A stretch of DNA of 22,156 nt from the NCBI GenBank assembly GCA_023428365.1, contig JAEYYQ010000560.1:1-22156 (forward strand). The letters are read 5' to 3'. The notes beneath the pieces are model-generated. The model ran no database searches, was not told the origin of the DNA, and saw nothing but the letters and a program-made list of their open reading frames with translations. The stretch's first letter is position 1, and every line of letters begins with the position of its first letter. Source of the stretch: Pseudomonadota bacterium. Its GTDB lineage: Bacteria; Pseudomonadota; Alphaproteobacteria; Rhizobiales; Hyphomicrobiaceae. Below, one piece after another: positions 15,038 to 21,931 of this stretch. Both the position numbers and the translations under genes were made by a program.

Positions 15038-16137
15038 GCCGGACGCCGCCCGTGATAGGCGTCCTCAAGCAGCGCTACCACATCCTCTCGCGTGATCGGA
15101 CCCGGATTGAGACCATTGTCAGTCTCGACGGTGATATCGGCGGCGCGCGCGATGTCACCTTCTTGAAATCCCACTTCGGCGAGGCTCGTCGGCAGTCCGG
15201 TTTTCTTCAACAGGTCGAACAGCGCGGGGCCGAGTTCTGCAACGCCCATCGCCTGCGCGAGGCGCGCGAGCTCACGCGGGGCGTGACGCTTGTTGTAGGC
15301 GGCGACGTGCGGCAGGACGAGCGCGTGCGACAGTCCATGAGCAATGCTGAATGAGCCGCCCAGCGTGTGCGCCACGCCATGCTGATAGGCAAAGCCGCCG
15401 GTCAGCGCGGCTCCGGCAAGATAGGCGCCGTAGAGCAGGTCGGTGCGCGCAGCCAGATCGCTCGGATCGGCCGCCACGCGTGGCATCGCGTCCATCAGCA
15501 CCGCAGCGCCTTCATGAGCGGCGGCAAGAATGATCGGACTGACCGTCGGTACGTACACGACGTCCACACAATGCGCGAGCGCGTTCATGGCACTGGCCAT
15601 GCTGATGTCGGTCGGCAGACTCAGCGACAATTCCGGATCGTAGATCACGGTAGAAGCCAGCATGTTCAGGCTGGTGTGCATGCGCTTCACGCCGTCGATC
15701 GTGATGCCGCAGAAGCCGGTCATCTCCGAACCGGCATAGGTGGTGGGAATGGCGATGATCGGTTTTGCGTATTCCAGCCCGATGCCCTTGCCGAGACCGA
15801 TCGATGCGCCTCCCCCGACGCTGACGATGCAGTCCGCGCCCATGTCAGCCGCGAGCTTGCGCCCCCGTTGAGCCAACTCGATCGGCACTTGCGAAACAGC
15901 CTCCGGGATGATGCCGCAGCAGCGATCTCCGAGCAGGTCGGCGACGCGTTGGGCGAGACCGGAGCGACCGGGCGTCGCGACCACGACGGCGCGTTTCGCG
16001 CCGTACACTTCGACGGCGTCGGATACTTTGGCGAGCGAGCCGGCGCCGAATACGATCCGTGGTGGCGTGGCATTGTAGACGCCCCCCGGAAGGCTGAATT
16101 CGCGTCGCGTATCGAATAAATTCGTCATGGTGTTCAC
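15034..16137 (-). CDS. Maleylacetate reductase-like iron-containing alcohol dehydrogenase
   Basis: This 367-residue enzyme belongs to the maleylacetate reductase branch of the iron-alcohol-dehydrogenase family, which reduces maleylacetate to 3-oxoadipate with NAD(P)H. Visible features are the nucleotide-binding SVGGGASIGLGK (residues about 106-117), PTTYAGSEMT (131-140), MNALAHCVDVVY with His189, and HGVAHTLGGSFSIAHGLSHA with His253, His257 and His267. Asn at residue 185, where metal-dependent alcohol dehydrogenases have Asp, is typical of this branch. The GTG at 16137 overlaps the previous stop by 4 nt, the pattern seen elsewhere in the operon; the ATG at 16128 is the alternative. In this setting the substrate may be a keto-dicarboxylate or semialdehyde rather than maleylacetate. 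Confidence 0.88.
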   Translation of the reverse strand: MNTMTNLFDTRREFSLPGGVYNATPPRIVFGAGSLAKVSDAVEVYGAKRAVVVATPGRSGLAQRVADLLGDRCCGIIPEAVSQVPIELAQRGRKLAADMGADCIVSVGGGASIGLGKGIGLEYAKPIIAIPTTYAGSEMTGFCGITIDGVKRMHTSLNMLASTVIYDPELSLSLPTDISMASAMNALAHCVDVVYVPTVSPIILAAAHEGAAVLMDAMPRVAADPSDLAARTDLLYGAYLAGAALTGGFAYQHGVAHTLGGSFSIAHGLSHALVLPHVAAYNKRHAPRELARLAQAMGVAELGPALFDLLKKTGLPTSLAEVGFQEGDIARAADITVETDNGLNPGPITREDVVALLEDAYHGRRPA

Positions 16138-17318
16138 CAGTCCACGATCGTGCCATCCGGCATCACCGCCATCGCAGTGTGGATGACTTCCTGCTTGAAG
16201 GGATGCTTGGCTGCCTCGCGCTCATTGACTTCGACGCCAAGGCCTGGAGCTTCCGGAATTTCCCAGGCACTGCCCGTGCGCTTCATCGGCACCGAGACGA
16301 CATCGTCATACCAGGGTACCGCGCCGCTCATTTCTTCCTGGATTACGAAGTTCGGAGTCGAGACATCGAAATGCAGTGCTGCTGCGCCAGCGATCGGCCC
16401 ATTTGGATTGTGGGGAGCTACGCCCATGAAGGCCTGCTCCGCGGCCGCCGCGATCCGCTTGCCCTCCAGGATGCCGCCCGTGTGATTCAGATCTGGCTGC
16501 ACGATGTGACAGGCCTTGGTGGCGAACAGCGGCTCGAATTCCTTGAAGCCGACCAGACGTTCCCCAGTCGCGATAGGGCAGCCGGCTCGCTCGGTGACGA
16601 GGCGCATTGCCTCTGTATCGCCGGGGACGACCGGTTCCTCGCAGAACATCGGATTGTAGGGGGCAAGTTCCTCAATGAACTGCAGGGCGCCGGCAATCGA
16701 AGCCGGCCGGCCATGGAAGTCGATCATGATGTCGACGCGATCGCCCACAGCGTCCCGCAATGCGCGCATCAGCCTGCCGACATGCTTCCGGGCCGGAATG
16801 CCGACGGAGAAATGCGCGTAGGGGATGAAGACGACCTTGAGTGCATCGTAGCCTTTCTCGACGACGGCGAGCGCGCGATCGCGCAGATGACCCTCGTCGA
16901 ACGTCTCGTAGACCGACTTCATGTCGCCGAGGCCGAGATGCGTGTAGACACGCACACTGTCGCGCGTTTTGCCGCCGAGCAGGCGCCAAACCGGCAGACC
17001 AACGCTCTTGCCGAAGATGTCCCACAGCGCGTGTTCGACGCCGCTGATTGCTGTCGCGCCGATGATGCCGAGCCGGTAATAGCTATGCTTATTGAGGATG
17101 CGGACGATTTGCTCGATATCGCGCGGATCCTTGCCAATCAGCAGTGGCTTCAGATCCTCGACGGCGCCAGTGACGGCACGCGTCTTCCAGTTAAGACTGG
17201 CCTCGCCCCAGCCGTAGAGGCCGTCCTGATCAGTCATGACCTTGACAAAGATCCAGTTCCGCATCTCCGCATTGACAACCACGGCCTGGACGTCGGTGAT
17301 CTTGATCGGCTCATTCAC
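16134..17318 (-). CDS. Mandelate racemase/muconate lactonizing enzyme superfamily acid dehydratase, galactonate dehydratase-like
   Basis: This 394-residue protein has the enolase-superfamily two-domain layout: an N-terminal capping domain (about 1-125) and a barrel. The active site resembles the D-galactonate dehydratase group: Asp200 and His202 in DFHGR, Glu227/228 in CEEP, Glu253 in GER, and His303 in APHNPNGP. The KxK motif of racemases and muconate cycloisomerases is absent (KVVF, residues 161-164), so a cycloisomerase role is unlikely. It probably removes water from a hydroxy or sugar acid in a Mg-dependent reaction, giving a 2-keto-3-deoxy acid that could feed the KdgD-like enzyme. It overlaps both neighbours by 4 nt. 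The exact acid is unknown. Confidence 0.9.
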   Translation of the reverse strand: MNEPIKITDVQAVVVNAEMRNWIFVKVMTDQDGLYGWGEASLNWKTRAVTGAVEDLKPLLIGKDPRDIEQIVRILNKHSYYRLGIIGATAISGVEHALWDIFGKSVGLPVWRLLGGKTRDSVRVYTHLGLGDMKSVYETFDEGHLRDRALAVVEKGYDALKVVFIPYAHFSVGIPARKHVGRLMRALRDAVGDRVDIMIDFHGRPASIAGALQFIEELAPYNPMFCEEPVVPGDTEAMRLVTERAGCPIATGERLVGFKEFEPLFATKACHIVQPDLNHTGGILEGKRIAAAAEQAFMGVAPHNPNGPIAGAAALHFDVSTPNFVIQEEMSGAVPWYDDVVSVPMKRTGSAWEIPEAPGLGVEVNEREAAKHPFKQEVIHTAMAVMPDGTIVDW

Positions 17319-18304
17319 GGTATGTGTTTCCGGTTGATGGTATGGGGCTCAGGCCAGACCTGATTGAGAAGAGGTTCACCTGCCGAGAGACGGCGAATGT
17401 TCTCGGCGATGATCCGATACCGGCGACCAGGCAGGGCTGTGGTCCAGGCCGAGGAATGCGGGGTCGCAACGACGTTTGGCAGATCGAGGAATGGAAAGGC
17501 CGACGGCTCGGGGTTGTCGTCCGCGCCAGAGGGATAGCGGTACCAGACGTCGAGTATGGCGCCGCCGATCTTCTGTTCCGCCAACGCCTGATAGAGTGCA
17601 GCCTCGTCGGCGATCTCGGCGCGGGACACGTTGATCAGCACGCCCGTGTCACGCATCGCCGCAAGCTCGGCCTTTCCGATAAGCCCGCGCGTGCTCTTAG
17701 TCAGCGGACAGGCGAGAACGACGTAGTCCGACATCCCAAGCAGGCGGTGCAGGCCGTCCGGTGCGATACGCTCATCGACAAGAGCGGCATATTGGCCGAT
17801 TGAGCGGTCGAGTGTGGCGATACGCATGCCACAGGCTCGGGCACGCTCGGCGACCGCCCGGCCAATCCGGCCGAAGCCGATGATGCCGAGCGTCTTTCCG
17901 GCAAGCTCGCCGTGCGGCTTCCGATTGCGATGCGCCTCGCCCCAGCCCTTCGCTGTAAATCGCATTGCCTCCGGCTGAAGCTCCCAACCTAGCATCGCGT
18001 GCAGCGCGTATTCCGCAATTGGAATTTCGTGCTCGAAGACATTGCAGACCCGGCAGCCCGGCTGAAGCGCGGCCAAATCGATACCATCAAGCCCGGCGCC
18101 GGGAACGTGCAGCAAGGCGAACCGGGGCGCTCCATTTGGGCGCTTGAAGCGGATACTGACGACGACATCATCTGTCGCGATGCTCGAATCGAACTCGGCA
18201 GAGTTGCCTGCTTCACGAGGTAACGTCACGATCGTCAGGTCAGGGACAAGCGATGCGAGCACGCCTTGCTGGCGCGCAGCATCGCCGATCAGCACCACCT
18301 TCAT
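17315..18304 (-). CDS. D-isomer-specific 2-hydroxyacid dehydrogenase family protein
   Basis: This 329-residue NAD(P)-dependent enzyme interconverts a 2-hydroxyacid and a 2-keto acid. It has the LHVPGAGLDGID substrate loop (about 65-76), the Rossmann motif GFGRIG (143-148), catalytic Arg228 in NVSRAE and His283 in ATPHSSAW. The usual catalytic Glu in the DVFxxEP motif is not present: the segment reads DVWYRYPSG (252-260). The start at 18304 is chosen because AGGAG precedes it and the protein then begins MKVVLIGD; the frame extends to 18475 without plausible coding sequence. It is the first gene of the 11-gene operon and is divergent from the GntR gene at 18621. Substrate is unknown. Confidence 0.9.
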   Translation of the reverse strand: MKVVLIGDAARQQGVLASLVPDLTIVTLPREAGNSAEFDSSIATDDVVVSIRFKRPNGAPRFALLHVPGAGLDGIDLAALQPGCRVCNVFEHEIPIAEYALHAMLGWELQPEAMRFTAKGWGEAHRNRKPHGELAGKTLGIIGFGRIGRAVAERARACGMRIATLDRSIGQYAALVDERIAPDGLHRLLGMSDYVVLACPLTKSTRGLIGKAELAAMRDTGVLINVSRAEIADEAALYQALAEQKIGGAILDVWYRYPSGADDNPEPSAFPFLDLPNVVATPHSSAWTTALPGRRYRIIAENIRRLSAGEPLLNQVWPEPHTINRKHIP

Positions 18305-18490
18305 GATGCGCTCTCTCCTGAGCAGCACATGGACAGGCTGCAGCCGCACGGCAGGCGACAGGATCGCAGAGTCAAGACGCTTCCTTTCCCATGGCGCGGC
18401 CGCGATCCAGCGGTGCTGGAAGTCGCGACAGGCTGAGTTATCCGCAAGGCAAATTCGCGCCTCGCACCCGGTCATTTAATGCCCGATGTT

Positions 18491-18507
18491 TCGTGCATAA
18501 TGCACGA
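18491..18507. promoter_or_regulatory. Putative operator palindrome 1
   Basis: TCGTGCATAATGCACGA is a perfect 7-3-7 inverted repeat. It lies between two divergent transcription units, one of which encodes a GntR/FCD regulator, making it a likely binding site for that protein. Its centre (18499) is 20 bp, about two helical turns, from the centre of the second palindrome. A half site with the same TGCACGA core recurs at 18594-18600. Confidence 0.55.
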
Positions 18508-18511
18508 TATT

Positions 18512-18526
18512 GATTGCCGTGCAATC
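18512..18526. promoter_or_regulatory. Putative operator palindrome 2
   Basis: GATTGCCGTGCAATC is a perfect 6-3-6 inverted repeat directly beside palindrome 1. It shares the central GTGCA element and the 3-nt centre. It could be a second, weaker operator for the same regulator, allowing two dimers on one face of the helix. Confidence 0.45.
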
Positions 18527-18620
18527 CCCCTTGCAGCCTCCTGGGTTTGTCGCCAAGCCACTGGCCTTGATATGTTGTTTCGTATTAGAATCATGCACGA
18601 TCGACGAAAGGCTTTCTTCC

Positions 18621-19313
18621 ATGGCGGTGAAATCTCCCCCTCGAACGTTTGTAAGGACAACCGTGTCCGAGCAGACCTATGAGGACATCAAGGAGCGCAT
18701 CATCGACCAGGCTCTTCCGCCGGGTGCACGCCTCAACATCGATGCCTTAGCGCGAGAACTGAGCATCAGCTCGACGCCGGTTCGGGAGGCGTTGGTCAGG
18801 CTGGAGCGGGAGCAACTCGTTTCTCTCGAGCTCTACGCCGGCTACTCGGTCGCTCCGCCGCCCAAGCCGGAATACCTCGAAGGACTGCTGGAGTTCCGCA
18901 TTCTCTGGGAAGGTCATTGCGCCTTGATCGGCGCACCGAAGAAGCGACCGGAAACGCTGCGGGTGATGGAGCAATGCTACAAGAAGATGCACGCCGTCCG
19001 CCGGCTCGGCGCCAGATATCGCGAGTATCGTAAGTTTACTGACGAAGATGCGCGCTTCCATCAGGCAATCATCGACAGCGCCGAGAACCCGGCCATGTCG
19101 AAGATTTACGCGGGCCTGCACATCATACTGCTGCAGTCACGCCTCTACCTGACCCGCAGCGCGACAGGAGCGCCATCAGAGCAAGTGCTGGGGGAGCATG
19201 CAGCTATTCTTGAAGCCTTCAAGGCGGGTGATGGTGAGGCGGCACGCAGCGCTATTGTCGCTCACCTGGAAGGTGGTCGGGCACGTCTGCGCCTCGCAAT
19301 GAGTGCGTGCTAA
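18621..19313 (+). CDS. GntR-family transcriptional regulator with FCD domain
   Basis: This 230-residue regulator has a winged helix at about residues 15-80, seen as LNIDALARELSISSTPVREALVRLEREQLV with the wing around LYAGYSV, and an FCD domain at about 85-225. Likely ligand or metal residues are Asp and His in DEDARFHQAII, His in GLHIILLQSR and His in GEHAAILEAF. The ATG at 18621 has GAAAGG about 8 nt upstream and gives a normal family length; the frame is open back to 18510 but that part crosses the putative operators. A GTG at 18663 is another possible start. It is divergent from the 11-gene acid-catabolism operon and is its likely regulator, with an operon substrate or intermediate as probable ligand. 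Confidence 0.9.
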   Translation: MAVKSPPRTFVRTTVSEQTYEDIKERIIDQALPPGARLNIDALARELSISSTPVREALVRLEREQLVSLELYAGYSVAPPPKPEYLEGLLEFRILWEGHCALIGAPKKRPETLRVMEQCYKKMHAVRRLGARYREYRKFTDEDARFHQAIIDSAENPAMSKIYAGLHIILLQSRLYLTRSATGAPSEQVLGEHAAILEAFKAGDGEAARSAIVAHLEGGRARLRLAMSAC

Positions 19314-19441
19314 CAGCGCGCTGCTGAGCGCTACGTTAGCTGCAGAGCATCCGAGTCAGCTCCGAGACTGCCTCTTGCTCGATAAGGAGGATCATCGACT
19401 GCCTGCGCAAGCGTCGCGATCGGCCGTGGCGCCTCGCGATT

Positions 19442-19738
19442 TTAAGGCTCGTATCCCTCGATGATCACGAGATCAGCGGAGCCGTTTGCATCGCGGATTT
19501 TTGCGGCGGCCTGATATTCGGGTGAATCGTAACAGGCCTTGGCTGTCTCGTAGCTATCGAACTCGATGACCACATGGCGGCGCAGTCCGGATGGACCACT
19601 GCGGACTTCATGCTGGCCGCCGCGCACCAAGAAACGGCCGCCGTACTTGCGAAGCGGCTCGGCATTGGCGGCGACGTAGTCTTTATAGCCTTCCGGGTTC
19701 GTCACTGTGACGTGTGCGATCCAGTATCCCTTGGCCAT
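19442..19738 (-). CDS. DUF1330-family small protein
   Basis: This 98-residue protein matches the DUF1330 pattern, a dimeric alpha/beta ferredoxin-like fold: it starts AKGYWIAHVTVTNPEGYKDY, has AEPLRKYGGRFLVRGG in the middle, then VVIEFDSYETAKACYDSPEYQAA and ends LVIIEGYEP. The start at 19738 is supported by GAGG about 6 nt upstream; an in-frame GTG lies 12 nt earlier. It sits 71 nt downstream of the TRAP binding-protein gene on the same strand and may be co-transcribed with it. The family has no settled biochemical role. Confidence 0.9.
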   Translation of the reverse strand: MAKGYWIAHVTVTNPEGYKDYVAANAEPLRKYGGRFLVRGGQHEVRSGPSGLRRHVVIEFDSYETAKACYDSPEYQAAAKIRDANGSADLVIIEGYEP

Positions 19739-19809
19739 TCGATTCCTCACTCATCTGACAGTATCGCGTGCGCCGTTTGTCATTGCGCATGCGTGCTGCA
19801 TCCATTTGC

Positions 19810-20853
19810 TTAGCTGAACTTTGCCAGTGAAGCCTTCGCGGCTTCGATCAGCTTGGTGCCGTCAAGATTGCGTTCTTTCATCTGCTTGATCCAGCCTTCT
19901 GCGACCGGTTCAGTTGTTTTCATCCACTTGGCCTTTTCGGCCTCATCAATCGTGGTGATCACATTGCCGCGCTTGCGAACCGACTCCGCGATGTCTGCTC
20001 CGACATCATCCCAAACTTTTCCGGCAGCCTTCGCCAATTTCATGCCGCTCTCAGCATCGATCACGGCCCTCAGATCGGCGGGCAGGCTTTGGTATTTGGC
20101 GGGGTTCATCGCGATCATGAACGACGCCGTGTAGAAGGTCGGAGAGCCGGGGATCTCGGTGTGATATTTCACCAGCTCCTGGACCTTCACAGCCGGCACG
20201 ACCTCCCAGGGAATGACCGCACCATCGAGCACCTTCTGCGCCAGGCTCTCTGGAACTTGCGGAACTGGCATGCCGATGGGGCTGGCGCCGAGCAGCTTCA
20301 AGGCTTCGCCGGCCAGTCGTGTCGGGAAGCGGAGTTTGAGGCCTTTGAGATCCTCCATGGTCTTCACTTGCCGGTTGGCGTGGATAACGCCGTGATCATG
20401 GCACCAGAAGGCCAGGAGTTTGACGTCCTTGGTTTCTTCCTTGAGATGCTCTTCAGCGAACGCTTGAGCGGCCGGCGCATTGATCCGGGCCTCACGCGCG
20501 GCGATGAAGGGCAGTTCGAACACCTCGGTGGTCGGGAATCTGCTGGCCGTGTAGCCCGGCAGGGTCCAGATGATATCGGCGACGCCGTCCTTGGCCTGAT
20601 CGTACAGCTGCGGTGGGGTACCGCCGAGCTGCATCGACGGGAAGATGTTGATCTTGAGACGGCCTCCGCTCGCGTCCTCGATCTGCTTCGCCCAAGGCAC
20701 CAGCAGGAAGCGATGAACGCTGGAAACGGCGGGGAGGAAGTGATGGAGGCGAAGCGTAACCTCGGCCGCGTTCGCCGCGGTCACGCGAAGGATGGCAGGC
20801 GTTGCCACTCCAAGGGCGGCAGTCGAGACAAACGTGCGGCGCGAGATGGCCAT
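19810..20853 (-). CDS. TRAP transporter substrate-binding protein, DctP family
   Basis: This 347-residue protein begins with a twin-arginine-type signal (AISRRTFVSTAALGVATPAI, cleavage after NAA near residue 29). The mature part has DctP features: VTLRLHHFLPAVSSVH, a WAKQIEDASGGRLKINIFPS block, LGGTPPQLYDQAKDGVADI and LKGLKLRFPT, whose Arg normally binds the ligand carboxylate. It would bind an organic acid in the periplasm. No DctQ or DctM membrane genes are present on either side within the window, so it is either an orphan that serves permeases encoded elsewhere or a sensor-type binding protein. GGAGG precedes the ATG by 9 nt. Confidence 0.93.
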   Translation of the reverse strand: MAISRRTFVSTAALGVATPAILRVTAANAAEVTLRLHHFLPAVSSVHRFLLVPWAKQIEDASGGRLKINIFPSMQLGGTPPQLYDQAKDGVADIIWTLPGYTASRFPTTEVFELPFIAAREARINAPAAQAFAEEHLKEETKDVKLLAFWCHDHGVIHANRQVKTMEDLKGLKLRFPTRLAGEALKLLGASPIGMPVPQVPESLAQKVLDGAVIPWEVVPAVKVQELVKYHTEIPGSPTFYTASFMIAMNPAKYQSLPADLRAVIDAESGMKLAKAAGKVWDDVGADIAESVRKRGNVITTIDEAEKAKWMKTTEPVAEGWIKQMKERNLDGTKLIEAAKASLAKFS

Positions 20854-21067
20854 GCGCGAAATCCTCCCATGCAGTCACGATAATTTGCTGCGGCCCTTAT
20901 TACTGGGCATTCCAGCGTAGTCTAGCCTTAAACCGCAGCGCCGCGAAGCTGATCTGGGGCACGCCTAAAGTTGAACGACGAAAACTGCCGGGCATGGTGT
21001 TGGCGCGGGAAGCCCGGTGTGGTTTCCTAGGGCTATTACAAATCTAAAGTACACCGAGAGGAACGGC

Positions 21068-21931
21068 ATGCGTTACGAAGCGCCTGAAACGCTCGACGCT
21101 GCAGTCGCCCTCCTGGCTGGTACGCCGGGCGATGCCCGCGTACTCGCTGGCGGGACGGATTTGCTCGTCCAACTCAAGACAGATCTCATCGATCCCGTGC
21201 TGGTGGTCGATATCAAACGCATTCATGAGCTGCGGCAGGTGAAGCGTGGTTCTGACGGCGGCTTTCGTGTCGGCGCCGCGGTAACGGGTGCCGAATTGAA
21301 GGAGCATCCGGAGCTGAAAGCGATCTGGCCCGGCGTAGTCGAAGCCGCCAACCTGATCGGCTCGACGCAGATCCAGGGTCGGGCCACCATGGGGGGCAAT
21401 CTGTGCAACGCTTCTCCAGCTGCGGATAGCGTCCCGGCATTGATTGCCGCGGGCGCGAAGGCAGTAGTCGCCGGACCGACCGGGCAACGGGAAGTTCCGG
21501 TGCAAGATGTCGTCCTTGGGCCGCGCAAGCTCTCACTGGCTAAGAGCGAGTTTGTGATCGCGTTTCTGCTGCCGCCCCGACCGGCGCACGCCGCTGACGC
21601 CTACTTGCGCTTCATTCCGCGGACCGAGATGGATATTGCGGTGGTGGGTGCGGGCGTGAACCTGACGCTCGATGACAACGGTTCCGTCGTGGACGCTGGG
21701 GTCGGTCTCGGCGCAGTGGCCGCACGTCCCTTGTCCGTTAGTGAGGCCGGACAAGCGCTCGTTGGCGGCAGCCTCGATGACGCAGCCCTGGCAAAATTCG
21801 AGGATGCTGTGCGTTCAGCCTGCAAGCCGATCGATGACAAGCGCGGCACCAGGGAATTCCGGGTCAAGGTTGCGGGCGTCATGGCACGCCGCGCAGCTCT
21901 CAAGGCTTACGAACGGGCGGGGCCGCGCTGA
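21068..21931 (+). CDS. Molybdenum hydroxylase FAD-binding subunit (CoxM/CutM family)
   Basis: This 287-residue protein is the FAD subunit of a xanthine dehydrogenase/CO-dehydrogenase-type enzyme. It begins MRYEAPETLDAAVALL, has the first FAD motif VLAGGTDLLVQLK (about 25-37), the second ATMGGNLCNASPAADSVP (about 106-123), and the C-terminal RGTREFRVKVAGVMARRA. It passes electrons from the 2Fe-2S subunit to an acceptor. The start at 21068 has GAGAGG 6 nt upstream; the frame is open to 21017 without a ribosome site. Its stop overlaps the ATG of the 2Fe-2S subunit gene by 1 nt. The molybdopterin subunit, not in view, would decide whether the substrate is CO, a purine, nicotinate or another aromatic. 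Confidence 0.95.
   Translation: MRYEAPETLDAAVALLAGTPGDARVLAGGTDLLVQLKTDLIDPVLVVDIKRIHELRQVKRGSDGGFRVGAAVTGAELKEHPELKAIWPGVVEAANLIGSTQIQGRATMGGNLCNASPAADSVPALIAAGAKAVVAGPTGQREVPVQDVVLGPRKLSLAKSEFVIAFLLPPRPAHAADAYLRFIPRTEMDIAVVGAGVNLTLDDNGSVVDAGVGLGAVAARPLSVSEAGQALVGGSLDDAALAKFEDAVRSACKPIDDKRGTREFRVKVAGVMARRAALKAYERAGPR

Larger units (their letters stand above)
18305..18620. promoter_or_regulatory. Divergent intergenic control region
   Basis: This 316-bp region separates the start of the minus-strand 11-gene operon (18304) from the plus-strand GntR gene (18621) and must hold both promoters. It contains two clean palindromes (18491-18507 and 18512-18526) and an extra half site TGCACGA at 18594-18600. 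I see no convincing -35/-10 pair on either strand. The open frame running through it upstream of each gene looks like non-coding sequence that happens to lack stops. Confidence 0.7.

Noticed and set aside
15367..16119. Open frame of 250 codons on the plus strand opposite the iron alcohol dehydrogenase
   Set aside because: Antisense shadow with no domain signal; the minus-strand gene has all family motifs.
1424..16137. A chlorocatechol (modified ortho-cleavage) pathway, suggested by dienelactone hydrolase, maleylacetate reductase, YCII and an MLE-superfamily gene
   Set aside because: There is no catechol dioxygenase, the MLE-superfamily protein has a dehydratase-type DFHGR/His303 site and lacks the KxK motif, and the genes lie in two separate operons on opposite strands.
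16179..17363. Long open frame of 394 codons on the plus strand opposite the acid dehydratase gene
   Set aside because: It mirrors a well-supported enolase-superfamily gene, has no recognisable domain, and is a typical high-GC antisense artefact.
18305..18475. N-terminal extension of the 2-hydroxyacid dehydrogenase
   Set aside because: The extended frame has no family similarity, while the ATG at 18304 has a ribosome site and gives the normal N terminus.
19314..19441. Possible gene or terminator between the convergent GntR and DUF1330 genes, including a GGAGGATC ribosome-like site
   Set aside because: No start codon with an open frame follows the site, and no stem followed by a T run is present.
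20854..21067. Promoter and operator for the TRAP and molybdenum hydroxylase genes
   Set aside because: The region must contain promoters, but I found only a weak AGCCC/GGGCT inverted repeat and no convincing -35/-10 pair.
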